Shown here: one piece after another, positions 17,127 to 23,284 of the stretch | Numbering within the stretch: the first letter of the stretch is position 1 | Layout of the letters: every line of letters starts with the position of its first letter | Translations under genes and position numbers: made by a program | Source of the DNA: Gonium pectorale | Lineage: Eukaryota; Chlorophyta; Chlorophyceae; Chlamydomonadales; Volvocaceae | Assembly: GCA_001584585.1 (NCBI GenBank) | Contig: LSYV01000060.1 | Coordinates: 3,187 to 26,470, forward strand | Length of the DNA: 23,284 nt | Reading direction: 5' to 3' | The notes under the pieces: model-generated | Told to the model about the DNA's origin: nothing | Database searches by the model: none | Seen by the model: the letters and a program-made list of their open reading frames with translations, nothing else

Positions 17127-20100
17127 CTGTGGCCTGCTGCGCCTGGCGTGGCCGCGGCTCGCTGCTGCACCTGCCACTGCAGGAGCCGCGCAGCGACGTG
17201 CTGCGGCTGCGGCTGGTGCAGCGGGAGGGCTTCAGGCCGGCGGTGAGCGCAGGCGCGAGAGGCGTGCTATTCGGGAGGGGGGGGTGAATGCGAGGAGCGG
17301 GAGCGTGGGAGCACTGCGATAGAGCCACGTCCCATATTCACATCAGGGGCTCCACGGACGGATTAGCTTACCCAGGAGGCCTCTGGATCTTCCGACTGCT
17401 CCCGCTGCAGCAAGCGGTGCATGTACCATGCCCTGCCACCGCCACCGTGCAGGCTCCCACCCAGCAAAGGCACTACCATCCCGCACTAGCCCGCCCTCCT
17501 TACCGTTCCCCAGCCCCGCGCCCCGCCCCCGCCCCCGCCTCCCGTTCGCCAGGCCCTGCTGCAGCCCAACATCGCCCGGGGCGTGGCCGCCGCGCTGCCC
17601 TCCCTGCAGCTGCTGGCGTGCGGCGCGGTGCCGGTGGCGCCCCTGGCGGCCGACCCGCGGGTCAGCGTCACCGCCTGGGTGCCCCTGCGCCGCATCCCCG
17701 AGCGCGGAGCCGACCCGCTGGGCACCCTGGTGCGTGCCCCTGCGTGTGCGTGCTTGTGCCCCCCATGTGCGTGCGCGTGCCCCCCCCCCTTGATCAGAGC
17801 TCCCGGCGCGTCCGTCGTGCCACCCCTCCGCGTGCCGGCCGCTCGTCCTCGCGCGGTCGCCTGGCGTCCCTGCACGCCCCGCCCCGCCCCGCCCCGCCCG
17901 TGCTCCCATGCCGGAGCGGGAGGCCGCAATCCTTCAAATGACCGGTCCGGACTCTGGACCCGCATTGCTGGGAATCGCATACACCGGCACTTCAAACACC
18001 ACAAGCACACATCGCCCCGGTAGGCCGCCGCACACGTAGCGCTGGCGGCTCTGCACGCCGGGTAGGCCGGCCGGCTGGGTTGCATACCCCTGGATGGCCG
18101 TACAGCCACCTGACACCGGTGCCGGAGGAGTGCGCTGCAGGGATGGGTTGCCGTGTGCCCCTCCACCCCTCCACATGTTGTGTGCCCCTCCTCCCACCCA
18201 CCACCACCACAACCACCACCACCTCCAGGTCGGCTCCGAGGGCGAGGGCGGCGCGGAGGACGCCGGCGGCGCCCACGCGGGCGCGGCGCAGCTGGAGGCA
18301 GCTCTGGCGGCGGCTCGGCAGGGCGCGGGCTCGGGCCCCGCCGCGGGCGCGGTGCACCACGGGCGCGTGGCGGGGCGGCTGCAGCTGGAGGAGCGGCCGG
18401 GCGGCGGCGGCGGGCAGATGCTGGTCTGGGCAGGTGCGGCCCCTGGGGGAGGGGAGGGGAGGGGATGCGGGCCACAGATTGCCGCATATGGGCGTGATGG
18501 GTATTCTTTTCGACAACTTTCAGTACACCTAATACCCATGCCAAAGCGGAAACTGCGTTCCCAGCTTGGATGTCGGTCATGTGGCATTGGTCGCATCCCT
18601 TTGGAGGGGTCGTAAGGTAAGACCGGTGCCGCTGCGCTGTTCTGCGCATCTGGCGATGGCCCACCATCTGATGCCCCAGCCCCCAACCACTGCAACACCC
18701 CCAACCGCCCACCCCCCACGCGCCAACCGCCGCAGCATCAGGCGCACCCCCCGCTGCGCCATCCCTAACGCTGCCGCCACCTTCGAGCTGCGATCCGGCG
18801 TACGGCGGCGCCGTACTCATGTCCCTGTCGTACCTGACGACGGAGGTGCTCGCGGAGCGCCTGGTGGCGGCGGTCTCGGAGAGCCGCGCCGCCACCGGGC
18901 GGCTGCCGTACGTCCGCGGCATGCTGCTGGTGGACGTACTGGAGGCGCGCGACCTGCTGGGGACCGCCGCCATCGCCGCCGGCGACGCCTCTGCCACCGG
19001 TGCGGTGGCAGCGGCAGCGCCGCTGCCGTCGCAGCGTGCGTCGTCGTCCGGCGGCGGCGTGTCATCGCTGGGCCCGGACGAGGACTACCTAGACGAGCTG
19101 AGCCTCGGCAGCAGCAACAGCGACAGCGACGAGGAGGGAGCCGAGGACGAGGGCGAGGGCGCGGAACGGCTGGACCGCAGCGCGCCCCTCAAGCACCCGC
19201 CGCCCCCACCGCTGGCGCCGCCGGCTGCTGCGGACCGGGTGGCGCTCGCCAGCGTCACGGGCAGCCTCATCGCCAGCGACGCGCCCCTCACGTTAAGCGC
19301 CCTCCCGCCAGCGCCCGGCGGCGGCTCCGCCAGTGCGGCAGCCGAGCCGGAGATGGCCCAAGTAGGAGCCGGAGCCGCCGCCGCCACAAAGCCGGCGCCG
19401 GCGCCTGTCCCCGCGGGGCCGCCTCGCGACCGCCACGGCCGCGTGCGGTGCGACCCGTACGTGGAGCTGCAGGTGACCCGGCCGCCACTGCCCGCAGACG
19501 CCGTCCCCACGTCGGCCGTCGGCTCGGCGGAGGAGGAGGAGGAAGCGGCGCTGCGCGGCGGCGGCGGCGGCGGCGGCGCAGCTGCTGACGAGGCGGATGG
19601 CGGCGGCGGCGGGGGCGGAGGTGGCGGGGGCACCTTCCGGAAGCGCAGCGGTCCGGTTCCCTCCACTGTGTCCCCCGGCTTCAACCTGCACGCCGAGGTG
19701 GACGACGTGGTGCCCGCGGTTGAGGGCTGCGAGCTGCGGTTGCAGGTGGGGGCGGGGAAAGGCGAGAGGGGAGGTGTGGGGGGGGGGGCGATGACTAAGC
19801 GGTTGGAGGCCATCATACCGTTCATGACGCTCAGCGGCTCAGGCGGCAACGGCAATGCTCGTTCGAAACGAGGCCGGTGTACTCCGGTGTCGCCGGGGCT
19901 CACTGTCTTGGGGTGGGCAAAGGTCCCGTGGGCGCGACGCGACGCACGGAGCCAAGCCTGTACCCAGCTCGGCGCTTCACTGCACGGAGCGCGGTGCGTG
20001 CTGCAGGCCTATCTCTACTTGGTCCCCGGCCGTACCCACCTCCACGCCCCTATCCCCCGCCCCCTTTTGTGCGGCAGGTGTGGCACCGGCGCTGGTTCCG

Positions 20101-20374
20101 GCCCGACAAGCGGCTGGGCGGGCTGGTGCTGCCGCTCGGCGACGTGCTCGGCGTCCTGGCCGCACCCGAGGCGCCGCCGCCGCCGCCGGAGGAGCAGCAG
20201 GAAAGGGAGGGGAACGAGGAGGGACCCGCCGCACCCGGTCAGCTGGCCGCGGCGGGCTGCGGGCTGCAGCGGCTGCGTGGCGGCTGCGCGGAGGGCTGGA
20301 TGCAGCTGCGCGGCCACGGAGCCCAGGGCGGCGAGGTGCGCCTGCGCCTGCAGTTCCTGCCGTACCTGCCGTGA
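11850..20374 (+). CDS. Synaptotagmin-like / NTMC2-type SMP-C2 lipid-transfer and membrane-contact protein (complete, 11 exons)
   Basis: Gene-level entry. The exons join to 4620 nt, 1539 residues plus TGA, with all phases matching. Residues 1-378 are disordered. Residues 380-432 form a hydrophobic hairpin. An SMP domain spans about 500-842, with GERAEWANALLARAWP near its start, LSLGRSPPRIEAIRV, VELDFEWQGEP and LTPLLPYPPGFGAI. ALVWPQRVVLPVLP follows, where plant synaptotagmins have a similar WP-x-R-x-x-x-P segment just before the first C2. C2-like domain 1 spans about 852-1090. C2-like domain 2 begins GMLLVDVLEARDLL (1166) and includes CDPYVELQV (1343) and FRPDKRLGGLVLPL. Known members (plant SYT, E-Syt, tricalbin) sit in the ER membrane by the hairpin, bind the plasma membrane by C2 domains and carry lipids in the SMP tube. 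The first ATG after an in-frame TAG at 11838 was taken as start. Confidence 0.85.
12153..12248 (+). repeat. 48-bp tandem duplication in coding sequence
   Basis: Two 48-bp copies in frame encode LPPSAYASPSLPLPPA and LPPSASASPSLPLPPT. They are nearly identical and lie in the disordered N-terminus of the SMP-C2 protein. Confidence 0.75.
13471..13783 (+). CDS. Exon 2: start of SMP domain
   Basis: The acceptor CCCCAG|GC in phase 1 and donor CTCGG|GTGCGT in phase 2 both match their neighbours. The first half is an Ala/Thr-rich linker. From residue about 500 it has LVDDAGLSALRDLL and the SMP helix GERAEWANALLARAWPAVEG, close to the E-x-x-x-W-L-N...WP motif of plant synaptotagmins. Confidence 0.8.
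14010..14627 (+). CDS. Exon 3: SMP domain with a large low-complexity insert
   Basis: Acceptor TCGCAG|C in phase 2, donor CGG|GTGAGA in phase 2. SMP sequence (PPFIRAVGLADLSLG...PPRIEAIRV) is followed by about 130 Ala/Gly-rich residues (roughly 594-725) and then SMP sequence again (IEVELDFEWQGEPTVGLFVE). The insert sits between two SMP strands, where plant relatives have a short loop. Confidence 0.8.
14628..15244 (+). other. Intron 3 of the SMP-C2 gene, with G-rich tandem repeat
   Basis: 617 nt, the longest intron of this gene. Near its 5' end, 14657-14694 holds three copies of a 12-13 nt unit (GCGGGGAGGGGTT). The rest shows no coding likeness. Confidence 0.6.
15245..15380 (+). CDS. Exon 4: SMP domain
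   Basis: Acceptor ACCCAG|C in phase 2, donor CCGCAG|GTGGGT in phase 0. It encodes GGTVRLAPRLRQVAAAGTLK followed by LVLTPLLPYPPGFGAIQLSM, which follows the SMP pattern of a strand, the P-x-x-P-x-F loop and another strand. Confidence 0.8.
15732..15845 (+). CDS. Exon 5: end of SMP domain
   Basis: Phase 0 on both sides, 38 codons, acceptor TCTCAG|CTC and donor GCTG|GTAAGG. The sequence FAFDFGPGLMRGVEPLAGLV then FLQPLLQDVVAGAL corresponds to the last SMP strand and helices (I-P-G-L in plant forms, V-E-P-L here). Confidence 0.8.
15846..16440 (+). other. Intron 5 of the SMP-C2 gene
   Basis: 595 nt between the last SMP exon and the C2 junction exon. Open frames cross it, but they have no family likeness. 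It holds a C-tract near 16100 and the polypyrimidine-rich acceptor around 16380-16440. Confidence 0.6.
16441..16611 (+). CDS. Exon 6: SMP-C2 junction and first strand of C2-like domain 1
   Basis: 57 codons, phase 0-0. VWPQRVVLPVLPEAL is the junction segment, followed by GLLAVRLLAAEGLAAAG, the usual first strand plus A-x-x-L turn of a C2 domain. The acidic residues expected after this turn are absent. Confidence 0.8.
17009..17242 (+). CDS. Exon 7: C2-like domain 1, middle
   Basis: 78 codons, phase 0-0, acceptor CCGCAG|GTG and donor GGCG|GTGAGC. It runs EVQ (exon 6) into VEAFTRPDRRLSSAPALCSH, then a PAPAPAPA insert, then WRGRGSLLHLPLQEP and DVLRLRLVQREGF. The strand order fits C2, but DPY is replaced and the calcium loops look degenerate. 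Confidence 0.72.
17553..17729 (+). CDS. Exon 8: C2-like domain 1, later strands
   Basis: 59 codons, phase 0-0, acceptor TCGCCAG|GCC and donor CCTG|GTGCGT. It has a small helical part (LLQPNIARGVAAALPSLQLL) and then RVSVTAWVPLRRIPERG, which fits the W-x-x-L strand common near the end of C2 domains. Confidence 0.75.
17730..18228 (+). other. Intron 8 of the SMP-C2 gene
   Basis: 499 nt, with GT/GC-rich alternating sequence after the donor, a short run of CCCCG units near 17880-17900 and a CCA-rich tract before the acceptor. No exon is supported inside. Confidence 0.55.
18229..18433 (+). CDS. Exon 9: C2-like domain 1, last strand and linker
   Basis: Phase 0 in, phase 1 out (GCAG|GTGCGG). It has an acidic and Ala-rich insert, then HGRVAGRLQLEERP, which fits the closing G-x-x-x-L-x-L strand, and then a Gly run ending QMLVWA. 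Confidence 0.72.
18736..19745 (+). CDS. Exon 10: C2-like domain 2 with two large inserts
   Basis: The acceptor CCGCAG|CA in phase 1 joins exon 9; the donor TTGCAG|GTGGGG is phase 0. It runs CDPAYGGAVLMSLSYL, then GMLLVDVLEARDLLG (first strand), then about 160 inserted residues with an acidic Ser patch (SNSDSDEEGAEDEGEG), then RHGRVRCDPYVELQV. A second insert of about 50 residues with poly-Glu and poly-Gly follows, then TFRKRSGPVPSTVSPGFN. No intron is needed across this stretch. Confidence 0.8.
20078..20374 (+). CDS. Exon 11: end of C2-like domain 2 and stop
   Basis: The acceptor GCGGCAG|GTG is phase 0; 98 codons plus TGA at 20372-20374. VWHRRWFRPDKRLGGLVLPL fits the C2 strand and third loop, but the Asp-x-Asp of calcium-binding forms is replaced by His/Arg/Trp with one Asp left. 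It ends EGWMQLRGHGAQGGEVRLRL and FLPYLP. Confidence 0.82.
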   Translation: MWHRRWFRPDKRLGGLVLPLGDVLGVLAAPEAPPPPPEEQQEREGNEEGPAAPGQLAAAGCGLQRLRGGCAEGWMQLRGHGAQGGEVRLRLQFLPYLP

Positions 20375-20928
20375 GCGCGGGCGCGGAGGCCGGGGTCTTG
20401 AGGCGTGACCGCGGCACCGCAGCGTCCGCAGGCGGAGGGGGAGGGGCGGGCGCGGCGGAGTGGGCAGCCGAGGAGGCTTACGGGCGGGCGGAAGCTGGCG
20501 CCTGGCGGCTTGTCACACATAGGCATCAAGTGGGCTCACACTTGTTGGTGGGGCCGTTCTGCTCGGGCTCGGTGCCCGCCATTGTCTGTGCAGGAAACGT
20601 ACGGTGGCATACCTTATGCCGTCATACTCCCTACGCACGTGCCTGAAACAAGTTGATTGTCACACTCCGGTTGCTGGTGTTGAGTTCCAGTCCGGCCGTG
20701 TCCTGGCCCGCGAGCTGCGCACTCAGGCCGCCGCTCGTGAAGGCGTGTATGCGGAGCGGGGGTGGAGCGAGGGGCTGTCCGTGCGCTCGCGGGGGTCACG
20801 CACCGATACAGTGCATTCCCTGTCGGGCCAGGCACCCGGCGGCTGACCAGTCGGGCCCTTGCGGAGTTGCTCCGCTGCTGCTGCTGCCCTGCTGCTGCTC
20901 TGAGACGCAGCAAGTGTATGCGTACGTG

Positions 20929-20933
20929 TGTAA
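20929..20933 (+). terminator. Candidate polyadenylation signal TGTAA (SMP-C2 gene)
   Basis: This is the first TGTAA I found after the stop at 20374, about 555 nt downstream. TGTAA is the usual signal in volvocine algae. Confidence 0.5.
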
Positions 20934-21949
20934 CTGTTGCCCGTTGCACTGCCCTGCCTTCAGCCGGGACCCGCATGAACGCGCCCCGGACGGACTCCGA
21001 AACCCCAGCTGCTGCCCGCAAGCCCCGCGCCCGCTGTAGTCTCGACCCCTTGCTGTCGCGGCGAACAACCAATCCTCGCAGCTGATCCCAGTCCCCACTT
21101 GCGCGCTCCCGCTCCCGGTGGCACAAGGTGGGAAGCGCCGCCGCGAGTAGTTACATGGGCGCCCGGATTCACAGGGCAGGGTCCCTGGACCCCTCGCAGC
21201 CCCTCCAGCCGCCCAGCACAATCTTCAGCTAAAACCACACAGCCAAAAGAAAAGAAAATACTCTCCATACACGACAACACGAGCTCACGCGACCTCACGA
21301 TTTAGGAGATACATCTCCCCCGCGTGCCCACCTAGGGCGGCTGACACATCCTCACGGCTGGGAATGGGACGCGTCACCGCGCGGCCGCCGCCGGCCCTGA
21401 GCGGCGGCGAGCCCGGCCCCCGAGCGCGTGCTGGACAGCCGCGCCGGGCCGGGCACCCACACCCCACCACAGGTGCCGATAAAACTACACTAAAGCGACG
21501 CACAGCACGCACCGACCCAGCAACTACCAACGACCAACCTACTTTGCCGCTTGCACCAGGGCGACTGTCGAAGCGGCGACTGATAGCCCACCCACCCACC
21601 CAACCACGAAGCAACGCCGCTTCACCCCCGACCCCGGCCCCGCTCTCGGGCGCCGGCCTACGGCGAGAGCTATGAGAGGGGAGGGGAGGCCACACGCCTG
21701 CGCGCAGTGCGAGCCGCGCCGCCACACGGTCACAGGGCCAACCCAGAATCCTTGGGTTGACCACCCGTGGTCCACGCACCCGACCACGTCACGGCCCCTG
21801 CGGGACAGGAGCTACGGAGGTACGGACGCAAAATACCAACCTGATCACCCCGCAGCAGCAGCTGGCGCCCACCCCACTCAGTAAGCAGCTTACAACCCAG
21901 CGCAATGCAGCGCAGCATTGTAACCGTGTAAGCGACCGCTTGCGGCCCT

Positions 21950-21973
21950 CCCACCCACCCACCCACCCACCCA
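21950..21973. repeat. Six CCCA units (TGGG on the minus strand)
   Basis: A perfect 24-nt tetranucleotide repeat. The minus strand has six G-triplets in a row and could form a G-quadruplex. If the minus-strand 3' UTR extends this far, the structure would be in its RNA. Confidence 0.75.
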
Positions 21974-22233
21974 CACCGGGTGCGCAGGAACGACGCCCTG
22001 ACTACAACATACAAACAACAGCCTGGTTGCCCGTGATGTACGGCAGAGCGGGCAAATAAAGCAGCGTGCAATCTACGACAACGAGCACACCACCATCAAC
22101 GAACTGTACAACCACCAAATGACGAGGGGGGCGACTGCCCGCACGAGTGCCTTCAGATGGCTTCAGCCTTCAGCCGGCGCCCCACAAGCTGAGGCCGCGG
22201 CGACGATGTCAGCGCGAACAGAAACTTTAGCCG

Positions 22234-22238
22234 TTACA
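22234..22238 (-). terminator. Candidate polyadenylation signal TGTAA (right-edge minus gene)
   Basis: TTACA on the plus strand reads TGTAA on the minus strand, about 600 nt past the stop at 22842. Further candidates lie at 21890-21894 and 21151-21155, so the true end is uncertain. Confidence 0.4.
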
Positions 22239-22841
22239 GTACACAACAGAATATTGTACAGCACAGTACATATTGTACAACGCCGGCTGCGCCCGCGGGT
22301 CGCTGCGGACGAGGCCAGTGGCGGGACTGGGTACGGGGGGGTTGTTTTCTTATCTTCTCGGGCCTTGTGGGTACAATGGGGCAAACCACCTCAAAAGGCC
22401 CGGGCTGCGTGCAGATGCCGAGACAGTAAGCCAGCGCGGCGAATCAAATCCAGACTCACTTCTTGTGCAGATTTAGTGGCCAACCAGCCACGAAGCAAAA
22501 CAGCACAGATGCTCACAGCTCGCTCCCCGCCCCATGCACCTCGCCTCGGGCGTTGCTGTGCCTAGAGGTTGTAGTACGGTAATCACAGCTGCATCCTTTC
22601 CCACATTCTTCTCCTCTTACCACGGTTCTACTCCGCCTTTGCTTCTGTCTTCTCGCCTAGGCCGCACAGCGGCAAACCAAAGGCCCCGCCTCGCCCACCT
22701 TGCCCCTGGAGCCTTTGCCTGCATCTCTCGCCACCGCAAGACCACCTTAGGAGGAGCCGCCTCGCCGCTAGCCCCGGCCCTCCCCAGTCCACCCGCTTCC
22801 GCCCTCCCCTGTGCCCCGCTGGCGCCCCGCCTCGCCGCGCC

Positions 22842-23284
22842 TCAGCAGTGCCCCTGCAGGTCCTCCGCCGCCACCTCCAGCACCCGGATGAGGCGGTACA
22901 GGTCACGCAGGTCGAAGCCGCCGGGGGGCCCCACCGCAGCAGCGTCGTCGGGCAGCGCCAGCGCCCGCATCTCCTCCGCCTCCACATCCGCCTCCTGTGC
23001 CGCCAGCACCGCCCGCTCCCCCGCCTGCTCCCGCCCCCGCGCGGGGCCACCCGAGGCCCGGGGCCCGGGCGCCTCGCACGCCAGCTGCGACGCGCAGGCG
23101 CGCATCTCGGGCGCAAACACGGAGCGGTACCAGCGGGCCGACAGCGCCGGACCGGTCGCCGCCGCTTGCGTCGTCTCCGCCTCGGGTCCCGGCCGCGGGT
23201 GCAGCGAGGGCGACTGGCGCGGCTCGTGCAGCTCCGAGCGCTGGCGGCTCACCCAGTCGTCGTGCTGGTCCTGCAGGGTCGGTA
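22842..23284 (-). CDS. C-terminal exon of an unrecognised protein (partial, continues right)
   Basis: The minus-strand frame is open from the right edge to TGA at 22842-22844, at least 147 residues. It begins near the edge with LQDQHDDWVSRQRSELHEP, passes a Pro/Gly/Arg-rich stretch, then RWYRSVFAPEMRACASQLAC, an acidic Ala/Glu helix-like part (AAQEADVEAEEMRALALPDD), and ends FDLRDLYRLIRVLEVAAEDL then QGHC. The final segment looks like an amphipathic helix. A CTGCAG|G near 23271 could be an acceptor, so the exon may start there rather than run off the edge. I recognise no domain. The clean reading frame, the stop and the helix-like C-terminus argue for a real gene. Confidence 0.6.
   Translation of the reverse strand, partial: PTLQDQHDDWVSRQRSELHEPRQSPSLHPRPGPEAETTQAAATGPALSARWYRSVFAPEMRACASQLACEAPGPRASGGPARGREQAGERAVLAAQEADVEAEEMRALALPDDAAAVGPPGGFDLRDLYRLIRVLEVAAEDLQGHC

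Larger units (their letters stand above)
20375..22841. other. Convergent 3' region without coding sequence
   Basis: It lies between the stop of the plus-strand SMP-C2 gene and the stop of the minus-strand gene at the right edge. Open frames are present on both strands but look like chance frames in GC-rich DNA. From about 21200 to 22120 the plus strand is rich in A and C and poor in G and T, so its complement is G/T-rich, which would fit a minus-strand 3' UTR. Confidence 0.6.

Noticed and set aside
16019..17287. A single 422-residue open frame crossing introns 5 and 6
   Set aside because: It reads exon 6 in the wrong frame and would lose the SMP-C2 junction; only its last part (from 17009) coincides with the true frame of exon 7.
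21281..22600. Open frames in the convergent 3' region
   Set aside because: Low-complexity or mixed composition, no family likeness, on both strands at once.

Overview
This window looks like nuclear DNA of a green alga close to Chlamydomonas or Volvox. The evidence is very high GC, many short exons with GT..AG introns, long Ser-Pro runs typical of hydroxyproline-rich glycoproteins, Ala/Gly/Pro-rich inserts inside conserved domains, and TGTAA-type polyadenylation signals. The lineage is an inference. No bacterial-style operon, rRNA or CRISPR array is visible, and I could build no complete tRNA.

Region 1 (about 1-10339, minus strand) is the 5' part of one very large gene that runs off the left edge. 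I reconstructed 22 coding exons (at least 1482 residues). The product is a secreted modular protein: a signal peptide, one four-cysteine module (type W), then a repeating unit of about 640 residues. Each unit contains a Pro-rich stalk, four-Cys module X, two tiny Pro linkers, four-Cys modules Y and Z, a Pro/beta-like segment, a 35-nt mini-exon and a 535-nt exon of unknown fold that ends in a Pro-rich tail. Two units are complete (apart from a shorter stalk in the first) and the stalk of a third reaches the left edge. Nearly every intron is in phase 1, and matching exons in the two units have the same length. Parts of them look identical down to silent sites, although most introns have diverged. 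I infer an extracellular-matrix or cell-surface glycoprotein that grew by intragenic duplication and is kept uniform by gene conversion.

Region 2 (10340-11849) is the space between divergent genes. It is partly AT-rich, with an imperfect palindrome near the minus-strand start and a tRNA-like B-box fragment. No gene is supported there.

Region 3 (11850-20374, plus strand) is a complete 11-exon gene. The spliced frame is 4620 nt (1539 residues plus stop), and every exon junction keeps frame. The order is a disordered N-terminus, a hydrophobic membrane hairpin, an SMP lipid-transfer domain and two C2-like domains. This is the layout of plant synaptotagmins/NTMC2 proteins and of extended synaptotagmins/tricalbins, which tether the ER to the plasma membrane and move lipids. 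The SMP domain and the second C2 domain carry large low-complexity inserts, and the usual calcium-binding acidic residues are largely missing.

Region 4 (20375-22841) holds the convergent 3' ends of the region 3 gene and of a minus-strand gene whose last exon lies at 22842-23284 and whose function I cannot recognise.
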